Source of the DNA: Drosophila miranda
Taxonomy: Eukaryota; Arthropoda; Insecta; Diptera; Drosophilidae
NCBI RefSeq assembly: GCF_003369915.1
Contig: NW_022881687.1
Span: 88,546-152,545, forward strand
Reading direction: 5' to 3'
DNA: 64,000 nt
Within the stretch, counting starts at the first letter, position 1. Each line of letters begins with the position of its first letter. Below, piece by piece: positions 37,932 to 49,053 of this stretch. The notes under the pieces are model-generated. The model worked only from the letters and a program-made list of their open reading frames with translations. It searched no databases and was not told the origin of the DNA. The position numbers and the translations under genes are program-made.

Positions 37932-40900
37932 TCAGCCGCCGCCATCATCTGGATTCTGGAGCTGCCGCCGTCCATCATCAGGTTCTCTGCTGGGGCCGTC
38001 ATTTGCCTGCGTAGCAGCTGCATTAGCGCTACTGCGGCTGATTTCCATATTGTGTGTTGCAAACGGATTTCGCAGCCAGTTCTCGCGTCTGACTTGGAGC
38101 AATATTGATTGGATGGCTGTCAGGCTTCTGTTGCTGTTTGGATTGTGCTCTTCTATCATTGCGGCATACCTTGGCCTGGCCAGCCTTCTTGGAATGTATG
38201 GGTGCGTTGCGATCTCACATGCAAGTAAATTTGTGTGCTGCATTAACCGAGTGTAGTAGTTCCTGCAGAGTCTGTTATATACTTCTTCCACAGTTGCTAC
38301 TTGGAGATCCGCATGCAGTGCGTTGTTGCTCACATACCAGGGAGCATTTGTCATTGCTCTGAGAGCTTTGTTTTGGATCGTCTGGAGCTTGGCCATTTGC
38401 ATGTTTGAAGTCAGTGGCCCCCAGACTGGCATGGCATACTGCCATATTGGGGCAATCAGCTGCTTATAGAGGAGGACCTTTGGAGGTAGTGGGAGTTTGC
38501 TGTTTCTGCCGATGATCCAGTCGAGCTTTTTGATCCGGGCCCTTGTTTTAGTGACAACAGCCGCTACGTGCTTATTGAAATTGAGCTTCGTATCCATCTG
38601 TATTCCTAGGTATGGCATGACGGGTTTTTTGGCCAGGAGTTGCCCGGCTAACCTTGGAGCTGGAGTGTGTAGCTGCACAGGTGAGAGAGTGTGTAGAACA
38701 TGAGCAGTTTTTGCAAGACTGATGGTTATTCCCCATTTCTTAGACCATGATAATGCATCAGCCAGGAGCCGCTCCACATTTTCGTTGGCTTGTTTTGGAC
38801 TTGGGGCAGATACGAGGTATACTGCGTCATCAGCGTACGTTGCTAGCATTTGGGTTGAGTTTGCGTGTCTTGGTGGCTGCGGCATGTCGGCAGTGTAAAG
38901 GTTGTAGAGTACTGGGCCAAGTACGCTTCCTTGCGGCACTCCAGCGGTTATGTGCTTTAGGCTTGAGGTGATGTTGTTGCAGCAGACGACTTTGAAGCTT
39001 CTGTCTGAGAGATAGCTGGTGAGTAGAATGTATAGATTGTCAGGTACTACCGTTTTAACTTTGCAGAGAAGACCCTGATGCCAGACTCTATCAAAGGCCT
39101 CCTGGATATCCATGTACACAGCACTGCAATGCCGCTGCGCTTCGTAGGATCTGAGGATGAATTGCGTGACTCGTCCGATTTGCTGTTCCGCTGAGTGCTG
39201 ACTTCTGAAGCCAAATTGATGGTTTGGAATAGCCATGGCAAAGCTTTCTTCTTCAAAAAGTCGTTTGAGGATGAGGCGTTCAAGGATTTTGGAGAAGCCT
39301 GTAAGCAGGCTGATGGGTCTGTAGGACTCAAGCCTATCACTCGGCTTTCCTGGCTTCCTTAACATTGAGATTTTTGCGCATTTCCAGGACTTTGGGAAGT
39401 GGCCGAACTGCAGAGCCGAGTTGCATATCAACAGCAGATACTCGATGGCGGATGTTGGCAGAGATTTAATGACGCGATTGTCGATACTGTCGAAACCGGG
39501 TGCCTTTTTCGTCTTGAGCTTCTTAATTTCCGATTTGAGTTCCTGGATGGTCACAGGTCTGATTATTTGAGCAGCTTCATCTGGACCGTTATCTTGTAAT
39601 ACTGCGTTAATTTCTTCTCTGTCTTCTAGGTCTGCCGTGATCTTTGGCGTGAAACGTGCTTCCAGGTGCTGCGCAAAGGCCTCAGCTTTTTCCTCCGTAG
39701 TTTTGCACCAAGGTTCAGCAGGAGCTTGCTGCCCTTCCGCAACGTGCCTTCTGACTGGCAGATTTGGGATGGGCTGTCTCTTGATTGTGTTGGTAAGCCG
39801 CCACAGTTTCTGCATGCTGTACCTATCAGTTGGGTCAATGTCGTGTAGCAGTCTGTTCATTTGTTTGTCTTTTTGCAGCTTGATCCGTTTACGTATTCTG
39901 TTAGTCAGCTGATTGATAGTGCGTGCAATGAGGGGGTTGGAGCACCTATCTTTTTGGTTGATTTTGCAGAGAATTCTTTTGATCTTGATCGCTTTCAGCG
40001 TTTGCGAGTCAAGATGGAAGCTTTGCGGTCCGTACACTGTGTGCTGGTTACTTGAGGTTTGCGAAGCCAATTCAGCTGCAATGTAAATGTTCTTTTCAAG
40101 GATAGCCACTGCATCATCTATGTCGTCGCCGTTGTGAAGTTCAGTCTCCAGATGGATTCGCTGTTCTAGGTGAGCTTGAAATCTTCTGATATTTGCATTT
40201 TTTGGTAATAGTATCTTCTTTTTTCCATATTCAGGTCTCAGGAGGAGTCTAATAATTTGCATGTTGTGATCTGAACCTAAGTCATATGATGTTTCGATGT
40301 GGATTAAATTGTGTCTAATACCCTTATAAACCGCAAAGTCTATAGCAGACGGCATATGTCGTCGATTTGAAGGGAAGTGGGTGGGGGATCCAGTGGCCAG
40401 TATGTTTTGGTCGTTTTCCTGGATGCATTTCAGAAGTGCAGCCCCTCTTCTACAGGATCTTGCATTGCCCCACCACTGGCTTTTGGCGTTCCAATCCCCA
40501 GCTACGATAAATCTGCTACCTAGAGAGTCAAATACCTGTTTAAATTGTGTATCAATCCATTCGTGTGCAGGTGGACAATAGATCGCACCAATGTTTATTG
40601 TTTGATGGTTTTTTGTTGTTGCAGCTATGGTGCACATCTGGATGGAGTCCTCTCTTGTTGGTGCGAGGGAAATGTGCGGGATGTTGCACTTGATGATTAC
40701 CGCGGCTCCTCCTCTGCTCCGGTTCGACGGGTGGTTTGCCATGTAGACGTGGTAACCATCTATCACGAGGTTTGTGTCTTCTTTTAAATGCGATTCCGAT
40801 ATCAGTAGGATGTCAATACTGTTGCCTGCCAAATAAGCGTTAAGTTCAGGGAGTTTGTTTGGAAGCCCAGCAGCATTCCAGAAAGCGATTTTGATTAAAG

Positions 40901-40934
40901 GGGAATTACTATGCATTTGAGGTCTCATTGTCAT
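37932..40934 (-). CDS. ORF2 endonuclease/reverse transcriptase (C3)
   Basis: 1000 aa, intact, identical to C1 and C2, including the endonuclease residues and the YADD centre. It is the third intact RT in a row; further to the right no copy has an unbroken ORF2. Confidence 0.93.
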   Translation of the reverse strand: MTMRPQMHSNSPLIKIAFWNAAGLPNKLPELNAYLAGNSIDILLISESHLKEDTNLVIDGYHVYMANHPSNRSRGGAAVIIKCNIPHISLAPTREDSIQMCTIAATTKNHQTINIGAIYCPPAHEWIDTQFKQVFDSLGSRFIVAGDWNAKSQWWGNARSCRRGAALLKCIQENDQNILATGSPTHFPSNRRHMPSAIDFAVYKGIRHNLIHIETSYDLGSDHNMQIIRLLLRPEYGKKKILLPKNANIRRFQAHLEQRIHLETELHNGDDIDDAVAILEKNIYIAAELASQTSSNQHTVYGPQSFHLDSQTLKAIKIKRILCKINQKDRCSNPLIARTINQLTNRIRKRIKLQKDKQMNRLLHDIDPTDRYSMQKLWRLTNTIKRQPIPNLPVRRHVAEGQQAPAEPWCKTTEEKAEAFAQHLEARFTPKITADLEDREEINAVLQDNGPDEAAQIIRPVTIQELKSEIKKLKTKKAPGFDSIDNRVIKSLPTSAIEYLLLICNSALQFGHFPKSWKCAKISMLRKPGKPSDRLESYRPISLLTGFSKILERLILKRLFEEESFAMAIPNHQFGFRSQHSAEQQIGRVTQFILRSYEAQRHCSAVYMDIQEAFDRVWHQGLLCKVKTVVPDNLYILLTSYLSDRSFKVVCCNNITSSLKHITAGVPQGSVLGPVLYNLYTADMPQPPRHANSTQMLATYADDAVYLVSAPSPKQANENVERLLADALSWSKKWGITISLAKTAHVLHTLSPVQLHTPAPRLAGQLLAKKPVMPYLGIQMDTKLNFNKHVAAVVTKTRARIKKLDWIIGRNSKLPLPPKVLLYKQLIAPIWQYAMPVWGPLTSNMQMAKLQTIQNKALRAMTNAPWYVSNNALHADLQVATVEEVYNRLCRNYYTRLMQHTNLLACEIATHPYIPRRLARPRYAAMIEEHNPNSNRSLTAIQSILLQVRRENWLRNPFATHNMEISRSSANAAATQANDGPSREPDDGRRQLQNPDDGGG

Positions 40935-42834
40935 TTGTGAGTGGTCGGAGTCGTGCCATAACTCGGTACAGTGTCTTCTCGATCATGGAGAGCCTAGCTT
41001 CAAGACTCGGTTGGGGTTGTGTCTTGTTATTAGTTGTCTCGTTCCTTCGATCCGTCTGCACTTGTAGGAGAGTGATAAGCTTGTCTAGCTTCTCGTTTAG
41101 GCTGCTGAGGTCAGCCTTATTGTTGTTGTTGTTGTTGCTGCCTTGCGGGCGATTTGCGCTCTTAAATCGGCCTGCGCTCTTGGAGCGATTTCGGCTGAGG
41201 TGCTTTATGAGCTGCTCCTGCAAGCGTGTACTTGGAGTCAGCTTCCTCTTTGACCTCGACCTGCGTTGTTGTTGTAGTTTCTGCTGCGCTGGGAGGCTCG
41301 CTCTGGCGACAGCAGCGTAACTCAAGGCCTGCTTTGACGTGCAGGGTGCTTCTTCTCGTGTACGGGAGCTAAGGGCGTTCATCTGCTGAGTGCGTGGTTT
41401 GCTTGGCTGACGACGACGTCGGCTTTGGCTTCGGTTTCTAGGCATTGGAAGGGCAGGCATGCCCAGGTCATGTAGCAGCTTGTTTGCTTGGGCAAGTTCG
41501 CTCGGCTTCTTGCGCAGCGCTGCACTTTTAAAAGCGGTGCAGCCCCTGTAGCTGGCTGGGTGAGGGCCGCTACAGTTTGCGCATTTAGCCGGCTGTTGCA
41601 AGGGTTTTTGGCAAACTATTGAGGAGTGCTGCCCCGCGCACTTAACACACACGAAGTCATTTCTGCAGTAATTGTGGGTGTGCCCAATGCGTTGACACCT
41701 GTGGCACTGGACAACTGGGCCGGTGTTCCTCTGCACCTCGACTTTGACTCGTTGGCCGCCCATATTTGTGATATTCAACGCCTCAGCGTTGTTTGGCCTT
41801 GGTTCAAGTTGAACTACAAACATGTTGAGGGGCTCATTGGTAGCTCGCCTCGTCATGCCCCGTATGAAAGTGGCTGTGTGGCCGTGGCTGGCCAGTAGTC
41901 CAGTGACGAATTCGCTTTCGGTGGTGTGGTGCAGGTCCCTAATGACTATTCGGTATCCTCTCTCAGACTGTAGCTGGTAGGAATAGGATGGCGTGGTACA
42001 GGCCTCGTCCCTGTAATGTCTTTGCAGTACCCTGAAAGACTGCACGTCACTGCACATGACGCGTAGTCCACCTGCCGAAGTTGTCTTGGTGTGGAACTTT
42101 TCTGCTGGGATTAGCTGCGAGATTTCTTTAAGAGTGGCGGTAATATTGGTGATTTTGGTTAGTACAATTGGTGGCGGCTTGGGTGGCCGAGTTTCAGTTG
42201 CAGGTGCCCCCAGGGGCGATGCGGAGCGCGTGTCGTGGAGTGTGGAGTCTCCACTGGAGGGGCCGGCAGCATTTTGTGTGGCCGCTGCTGGCGCTCGCTC
42301 TCTCTGTGGGACTCTCGCTGGTATGCCCAGGTCTTCTCGGGTTAAACAACTGGCTGTTACGTCAGTCATATCTTCGTCAGTAGTCAAGTCCATGGCACTT
42401 TGAGGTGGCTGTGCTTGTGGGGACTTGACTACTTTTTTGGCAGCTTGGTTTTGGGCATTTGACTGAGGGGACTGCGGGGTTGCAGGCCTTTTGCCTTGGT
42501 TGTTGAATTCAACCTCAACAGCGGTTTTTCCCGGGTGGGAGGCAAGGTGTGTATTTAGACTTACATGCTCGCTCTCTGACTCGCTGGAGGAGATCACTGG
42601 CATTTGCTCGTCATCATCAACGCACATTAGTATCTTTTTGTAGGATTCTCTGGTTGGGCATACAATTCTGACCATGCCGTCGTCTTGGTAGTCAAGAACA
42701 TAGTTTTCCACTCCCATGAGGTGGTCGCAGAACCTCCTCATTTCTATTGCATCAGGCAACTTGCCTTTGTGCACGCGTATTATTGGGGGGGGCGGCTTTT
42801 TAGCCTTTCCCCTACGATTCCCGCGATCTGCCAT
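40909..42834 (-). CDS. ORF1 Gag protein (C3)
   Basis: 641 aa, intact, identical to C2. It has the same 26-nt overlap with ORF2 and the same leader upstream. Confidence 0.92.
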   Translation of the reverse strand: MADRGNRRGKAKKPPPPIIRVHKGKLPDAIEMRRFCDHLMGVENYVLDYQDDGMVRIVCPTRESYKKILMCVDDDEQMPVISSSESESEHVSLNTHLASHPGKTAVEVEFNNQGKRPATPQSPQSNAQNQAAKKVVKSPQAQPPQSAMDLTTDEDMTDVTASCLTREDLGIPARVPQRERAPAAATQNAAGPSSGDSTLHDTRSASPLGAPATETRPPKPPPIVLTKITNITATLKEISQLIPAEKFHTKTTSAGGLRVMCSDVQSFRVLQRHYRDEACTTPSYSYQLQSERGYRIVIRDLHHTTESEFVTGLLASHGHTATFIRGMTRRATNEPLNMFVVQLEPRPNNAEALNITNMGGQRVKVEVQRNTGPVVQCHRCQRIGHTHNYCRNDFVCVKCAGQHSSIVCQKPLQQPAKCANCSGPHPASYRGCTAFKSAALRKKPSELAQANKLLHDLGMPALPMPRNRSQSRRRRQPSKPRTQQMNALSSRTREEAPCTSKQALSYAAVARASLPAQQKLQQQRRSRSKRKLTPSTRLQEQLIKHLSRNRSKSAGRFKSANRPQGSNNNNNNKADLSSLNEKLDKLITLLQVQTDRRNETTNNKTQPQPSLEARLSMIEKTLYRVMARLRPLTNDNETSNA

Positions 42835-42970
42835 AATTGGTCAGCAGATGCACGAAAAAACAGTAGGAAAAGTACTATTTTTAATAGTAAATTTGATTTT
42901 AATTTTAATTTGGTTAGGAGCACGTTTTTTGTTCTTTTGTTCTTGTTCGTCTTGCGAACTAAATTGGTAG

Positions 42971-43044
42971 TCTCTCTTCATGTCGAACCAATTCCCATCG
43001 CCACCTGCATTAGCAGGGGGGAGGGAGGCCGACATGAAGAGAGA
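42971..43044 (-). repeat. 3'-terminal 15-bp hairpin (C4)
   Basis: Same arms as in C1. Confidence 0.7.
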
Positions 43045-43280
43045 ACCGTTTTATTTGATTATACTCTTTAGCATATTTTACAAATAGTTTCGCGCCGGCT
43101 GCTTATCTACATTACATGTAGTTGCAGACGTGGCTGTAAATTGGCAGGGTAACATTTGTTACGGTATTGGCTTATTTGGTATTTTTTAACAGCTATCGAT
43201 AATTTGTCTAGATGCTAGGGTAACACTAATCTTATTGCTACTTTGTTTACATTGTTTTTAAATTGTTTTAATTATTTCAG

Positions 43281-43457
43281 GTGGAGTATGCGGCCGTGGA
43301 GAACATCATTACGCCTATTGGCCTCGTCGTCGGCTGCGAAGTGGAATCCTTGCGAGTGTCAGCGCTAAACTGGGACTGCAGGACAGCATCAACAGGGCTG
43401 AAGCTGGCCGAGGTCCAGTGCATCGACATTCTGGATGTGGATTACCAATTTCTGTGA
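43281..43457 (+). other. Candidate captured host exon, antisense (C4)
   Basis: Identical to C1. Confidence 0.45.
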
Positions 43458-43509
43458 AGGTGAAGTGGCTTCGTATCTGTGGAAGAATAGAAAGGTTTTT
43501 AGTTTCTTT

Positions 43510-46500
43510 TCAGCCGCCGCCATCATCTGGATTCTGGAGCTGCCGCCGTCCATCATCAGGTTCTCTGCTGGGGCCGTCATTTGCCTGCGTAGCAGCTGCA
43601 TTAGCGCTACTGCGGCTGATTTCCATATTGTGTGTTGCAAACGGATTTCGCAGCCAGTTCTCGCGTCTGACTTGGAGCAATATTGATTGGATGGCTGTCA
43701 GGCTTCTGTTGCTGTTTGGATTGTGCTCTTCTATCATTGCGGCATACCTTGGCCTGGCCAGCCTTCTTGGAATGTATGGGTGCGTTGCGATCTCACATGC
43801 AAGTAAATTTGTGTGCTGCATTAACCGAGTGTAGTAGTTCCTGCAGAGTCTGTTATATACTTCTTCCACAGTTGCTACTTGGAGATCCGCATGCAGTGCG
43901 TTGTTGCTCACATACCAGGGAGCATTTGTCATTGCTCTGAGAGCTTTGTTTTGGATCGTCTGGAGCTTGGCCATTTGCATGTTTGAAGTCAGTGGCCCCA
44001 GACTGGCATGGCATACTGCCATATTGGGGCAATCAGCTGCTTATAGAGGAGGACCTTTGGAGGTAGTGGGAGTTTGCTGTTTCTGCCGATGATCCAGTCG
44101 AGCTTTTTGATCCGGGCCCTTGTTTTAGTGACAACAGCCGCTACGTGCTTATTGAAATTGAGCTTCGTATCCATCTGTATTCCTAGGTATGGCATGACGG
44201 GTTTTTTGGCCAGGAGTTGCCCGGCTAACCTTGGAGCTGGAGTGTGTAGCTGCACAGGTGAGAGAGTGTGTAGAACATGAGCAGTTTTTGCAAGACTGAT
44301 GGTTATTCCCCATTTCTTAGACCATGATAATGCATCAGCCAGGAGCCGCTCCACATTTTCGTTGGCTTGTTTTGGACTTGGGGCAGATACGAGGTATACT
44401 GCGTCATCAGCGTACGTTGCTAGCATTTGGGTTGAGTTTGCGTGTCTTGGTGGCTGCGGCATGTCGGCAGTGTAAAGGTTGTAGAGTACTGGGCCAAGTA
44501 CGCTTCCTTGCGGCACTCCAGCGGTTATGTGCTTTAGGCTTGAGGTGATGTTGTTGCAGCAGACGACTTTGAAGCTTCTGTCTGAGAGATAGCTGGTGAG
44601 TAGAATGTATAGATTGTCAGGTACTACCGTTTTAACTTTGCAGAAAAGACCCTGATGCCAGACTCTATCAAAGGCCTCCTGGATATCCATGTACACAGCA
44701 CTGCAATGCCGCTGCGCTTCGTAGGATCTGAGGATGAATTGCGTGACTCGTCCGATTTGCTGTTCCGCTGAGTGCTGACTTCTGAAGCCAAATTGATGGT
44801 TTGGAATAGCCATGGCAAAGCTTTCTTCTTCAAAAAGTCGTTTGAGGATGAGGCGTTCAAGGATTTTGGAGAAGCCTGTAAGCAGGCTGATGGGTCTGTA
44901 GGACTCAAGCCTATCACTCGGCTTTCCTGGCTTCCTTAACATTGAGATTTTTGCGCATTTCCAGGACTTTGGGAAGTGGCCGAACTGCAGAGCCGAGTTG
45001 CATATCAACAGCAGATACTCGATGGCGGATGTTGGCAGAGATTTAATGACGCGATTGTCGATACTGTCGAAACCGGGTGCCTTTTTCGTCTTGAGCTTCT
45101 TAATTTCCGATTTGAGTTCCTGGATGGTCACAGGTCTGATTATTTGAGCAGCTTCATCTGGACCGTTATCTTGTAATACTGCGTTAATTTCTTCTCTGTC
45201 TTCTAGGTCTGCCGTGATCTTTGGCGTGAAACGTGCTTCCAGGTGCTGCGCAAAGGCCTCAGCTTTTTCCTCCGTAGTTTTGCACCAAGGTTCAGCAGGA
45301 GCTTGCTGCCCTTCCGCAACGTGCCTTCTGACTGGCAGATTTGGGATGGGCTGTCTCTTGATTGTGTTGGTAAGCCGCCACAGTTTCTGCATGCTGTACC
45401 TATCAGTTGGGTCAATGTCGTGTAGCAGTCTGTTCATTTGTTTGTCTTTTTGCAGCTTGATCCGTTTACGTATTCTGTTAGTCAGCTGATTGATAGTGCG
45501 TGCAATGAGGGGGTTGGAGCACCTATCTTTTTGGTTGATTTTGCAGAGAATTCTTTTGATCTTGATCGCTTTCAGCGTTTGCGAGTCAAGATGGAAGCTT
45601 TGCGGTCCGTACACTGTGTGCTGGTTACTTGAGGTTTGCGAAGCCAATTCAGCTGCAATGTAAATGTTCTTTTCAAGGATAGCCACTGCATCATCTATGT
45701 CGTCGCCGTTGTGAAGTTCAGTCTCCAGATGGATTCGCTGTTCTAGGTGAGCTTGAAATCTTCTGATATTTGCATTTTTTGGTAATAGTATCTTCTTTTT
45801 TCCATATTCAGGTCTCAGGAGGAGTCTAATAATTTGCATGTTGTGATCTGAACCTAAGTCATATGATGTTTCGATGTGGATTAAATTGTGTCTAATACCC
45901 TTATAAACCGCAAAGTCTATAGCAGACGGCATATGTCGTCGATTTGAAGGGAAGTGGGTGGGGGATCCAGTGGCCAGTATGTTTTGGTCGTTTTCCTGGA
46001 TGCATTTCAGAAGTGCAGCCCCTCTTCTACAGGATCTTGCATTGCCCCACCACTGGCTTTTGGCGTTCCAATCCCCAGCTACGATAAATCTGCTACCTAG
46101 AGAGTCAAATACCTGTTTAAATTGTGTATCAATCCATTCGTGTGCAGGTGGACAATAGATCGCACCAATGTTTATTGTTTGATGGTTTTTTGTTGTTGCA
46201 GCTATGGTGCACATCTGGATGGAGTCCTCTCTTGTTGGTGCGAGGGAAATGTGCGGGATGTTGCACTTGATGATTACCGCGGCTCCTCCTCTGCTCCGGT
46301 TCGACGGGTGGTTTGCCATGTAGACGTGGTAACCATCTATCACGAGGTTTGTGTCTTCTTTTAAATGCGATTCCGATATCAGTAGGATGTCAATACTGTT
46401 GCCTGCCAAATAAGCGTTAAGTTCAGGGAGTTTGTTTGGAAGCCCAGCAGCATTCCAGAAAGCGATTTTGATTAAAGGGGAATTACTATGCATTTGAGGT

Positions 46501-46511
46501 CTCATTGTCAT
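43510..46511 (-). pseudogene. ORF2 endonuclease/reverse transcriptase with one frameshift (C4)
   Basis: The same protein as C1-C3 but one C is missing in a CCCCC run near 43996. This separates the last 160 or so codons from the EN/RT part, which is otherwise intact through YADD. One substitution changes LLCKVK to LFCKVK (near 44644). A lone homopolymer deletion in a copy otherwise almost identical to its neighbours may be a consensus error. Confidence 0.85.
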
Positions 46512-48411
46512 TTGTGAGTGGTCGGAGTCGTGCCATAACTCGGTACAGTGTCTTCTCGATCATGGAGAGCCTAGCTTCAAGACTCGGTTGGGGTTGTGTC
46601 TTGTTATTAGTTGTCTCGTTCCTTCGATCCGTCTGCACTTGTAGGAGAGTGATAAGCTTGTCTAGCTTCTCGTTTAGGCTGCTGAGGTCAGCCTTATTGT
46701 TGTTGTTGTTGTTGCTGCCTTGCGGGCGATTTGCGCTCTTAAATCGGCCTGCGCTCTTGGAGCGATTTCGGCTGAGGTGCTTTATGAGCTGCTCCTGCAA
46801 GCGTGTACTTGGAGTCAGCTTCCTCTTTGACCTCGACCTGCGTTGTTGTTGTAGTTTCTGCTGCGCTGGGAGGCTCGCTCTGGCGACAGCAGCGTAACTC
46901 AAGGCCTGCTTTGACGTGCAGGGTGCTTCTTCTCGTGTACGGGAGCTAAGGGCGTTCATCTGCTGAGTGCGTGGTTTGCTTGGCTGACGACGACGTCGGC
47001 TTTGGCTTCGGTTTCTAGGCATTGGAAGGGCAGGCATGCCCAGGTCATGTAGCAGCTTGTTTGCTTGGGCAAGTTCGCTCGGCTTCTTGCGCAGCGCTGC
47101 ACTTTTAAAAGCGGTGCAGCCCCTGTAGCTGGCTGGGTGAGGGCCGCTACAGTTTGCGCATTTAGCCGGCTGTTGCAAGGGTTTTTGGCAAACTATTGAG
47201 GAGTGCTGCCCCGCGCACTTAACACACACGAAGTCATTTCTGCAGTAATTGTGGGTGTGCCCAATGCGTTGACACCTGTGGCACTGGACAACTGGGCCGG
47301 TGTTCCTCTGCACCTCGACTTTGACTCGTTGGCCGCCCATATTTGTGATATTCAACGCCTCAGCGTTGTTTGGCCTTGGTTCAAGTTGAACTACAAACAT
47401 GTTGAGGGGCTCATTGGTAGCTCGCCTCGTCATGCCCCGTATGAAAGTGGCTGTGTGGCCGTGGCTGGCCAGTAGTCCAGTGACGAATTCGCTTTCGGTG
47501 GTGTGGTGCAGGTCCCTAATGACTATTCGGTATCCTCTCTCAGACTGTAGCTGGTAGGAATAGGATGGCGTGGTACAGGCCTCGTCCCTGTAATGTCTTT
47601 GCAGTACCCTGAAAGACTGCACGTCACTGCACATGACGCGTAGTCCACCTGCCGAAGTTGTCTTGGTGTGGAACTTTTCTGCTGGGATTAGCTGCGAGAT
47701 TTCTTTAAGAGTGGCGGTAATATTGGTGATTTTGGTTAGTACAATTGGTGGCGGCTTGGGTGGCCGAGTTTCAGTTGCAGGTGCCCCCAGGGGCGATGCG
47801 GAGCGCGTGTCGTGGAGTGTGGAGTCTCCACTGGAGGGGCCGGCAGCATTTTGTGTGGCCGCTGCTGGCGCTCGCTCTCTCTGTGGGACTCTCGCTGGTA
47901 TGCCCAGGTCTTCTCGGGTTAAACAACTGGCTGTTACGTCAGTCATATCTTCGTCAGTAGTCAAGTCCATGGCACTTTGAGGTGGCTGTGCTTGTGGGGA
48001 CTTGACTACTTTTTTGGCAGCTTGGTTTTGGGCATTTGACTGAGGGGACTGCGGGGTTGCAGGCCTTTTGCCTTGGTTGTTGAATTCAACCTCAACAGCG
48101 GTTTTTCCCGGGTGGGAGGCAAGGTGTGTATTTAGACTTACATGCTCGCTCTCTGACTCGCTGGAGGAGATCACTGGCATTTGCTCGTCATCATCAACGC
48201 ACATTAGTATCTTTTTGTAGGATTCTCTGGTTGGGCATACAATTCTGACCATGCCGTCGTCTTGGTAGTCAAGAACATAGTTTTCCACTCCCATGAGGTG
48301 GTCGCAGAACCTCCTCATTTCTATTGCATCAGGCAACTTGCCTTTGTGCACGCGTATTATTGGGGGGGGCGGCTTTTTAGCCTTTCCCCTACGATTCCCG
48401 CGATCTGCCAT
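46486..48411 (-). CDS. ORF1 Gag protein (C4)
   Basis: 641 aa, intact and identical to C2 and C3. This is the last unbroken gag in the window going right. Only about 65 bp of leader remain upstream. Confidence 0.92.
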   Translation of the reverse strand: MADRGNRRGKAKKPPPPIIRVHKGKLPDAIEMRRFCDHLMGVENYVLDYQDDGMVRIVCPTRESYKKILMCVDDDEQMPVISSSESESEHVSLNTHLASHPGKTAVEVEFNNQGKRPATPQSPQSNAQNQAAKKVVKSPQAQPPQSAMDLTTDEDMTDVTASCLTREDLGIPARVPQRERAPAAATQNAAGPSSGDSTLHDTRSASPLGAPATETRPPKPPPIVLTKITNITATLKEISQLIPAEKFHTKTTSAGGLRVMCSDVQSFRVLQRHYRDEACTTPSYSYQLQSERGYRIVIRDLHHTTESEFVTGLLASHGHTATFIRGMTRRATNEPLNMFVVQLEPRPNNAEALNITNMGGQRVKVEVQRNTGPVVQCHRCQRIGHTHNYCRNDFVCVKCAGQHSSIVCQKPLQQPAKCANCSGPHPASYRGCTAFKSAALRKKPSELAQANKLLHDLGMPALPMPRNRSQSRRRRQPSKPRTQQMNALSSRTREEAPCTSKQALSYAAVARASLPAQQKLQQQRRSRSKRKLTPSTRLQEQLIKHLSRNRSKSAGRFKSANRPQGSNNNNNNKADLSSLNEKLDKLITLLQVQTDRRNETTNNKTQPQPSLEARLSMIEKTLYRVMARLRPLTNDNETSNA

Positions 48412-48515
48412 AATTGGTCAGCAGATGCACGAAAAAACAGTAGGAAAAGTACTATTTTTAATAGTAAATTTGATTTTAATTTTGTTCTTGTTCGTCTTGC
48501 GAACTAAATTGGTAG

Positions 48516-48588
48516 TCTCTCTTCATGTCGAACCAATTCCCATCGCCACCTGCATTAGCAGGGGGAGGGAGGCCGACATGAAGAGAGA
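48516..48588 (-). repeat. 3'-terminal 15-bp hairpin (C5)
   Basis: Arms 48516-48530 and 48574-48588 are intact; the loop is one G shorter. Confidence 0.7.
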
Positions 48589-48824
48589 ACCGTTTTATTT
48601 GATTATACTCTTTAGCATATTTTACAAATAGTTTCGCGCCGGCTGCTTATCTACATTACATGTAGTTGCAGACGTGGCTGTAAATTGGCAGGGTAACATT
48701 TGTTACGGTATTGGCTTATTTGGTATTTTTTAACAGCTATCGATAATTTGTCTAGATGCTAGGGTAACACTAATCTTATTGCTACTTTGTTTACATTGTT
48801 TTTAAATTGTTTTAATTATTTCAG

Positions 48825-49001
48825 GTGGAGTATGCGGCCGTGGAGAACATCATTACGCCTATTGGCCTCGTCGTCGGCTGCGAAGTGGAATCCTTGCGAG
48901 TGTCAGCGCTAAACTGGGACTGCAGGACAGCATCAACAGGGCTGAAGCTGGCCGAGGTCCAGTGCATCGACGTTCTGGATGTGGATTACCAATTTCTGTG
49001 A
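48825..49001 (+). other. Candidate captured host exon, antisense (C5)
   Basis: Open as in the other copies, with one substitution (ATT to GTT, Ile to Val, near 48971). Confidence 0.43.
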
Positions 49002-49053
49002 AGGTGAAGTGGCTTCGTATCTGTGGAAGAATAGAAAGGTTTTTAGTTTCTTT

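Larger units (their letters stand above)
37358..42935 (-). mobile_element. C3: complete family B element
   Basis: Second full 5578-bp unit, identical to C2 as far as I compared, including the 5' join. C2 and C3 may be separate insertions from the same start site or a recent tandem duplication. Confidence 0.92.
42936..48480 (-). mobile_element. C4: family B element, slightly 5' truncated
   Basis: About 33 bp shorter than C2/C3 because the 5' UTR ends at plus-strand GATTTTAAT, directly joined to the next TTTGTTCTTG. This different break shows that C4 and C5 were joined by a separate event from C2/C3. Confidence 0.9.

Noticed and set aside
48825..49001. Tudor-like reading of the captured-exon peptide
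   Set aside because: The stretch VQCIDILDVD faintly recalls Tudor domains, but the hallmark aromatic residues are not convincing. No family is assigned.
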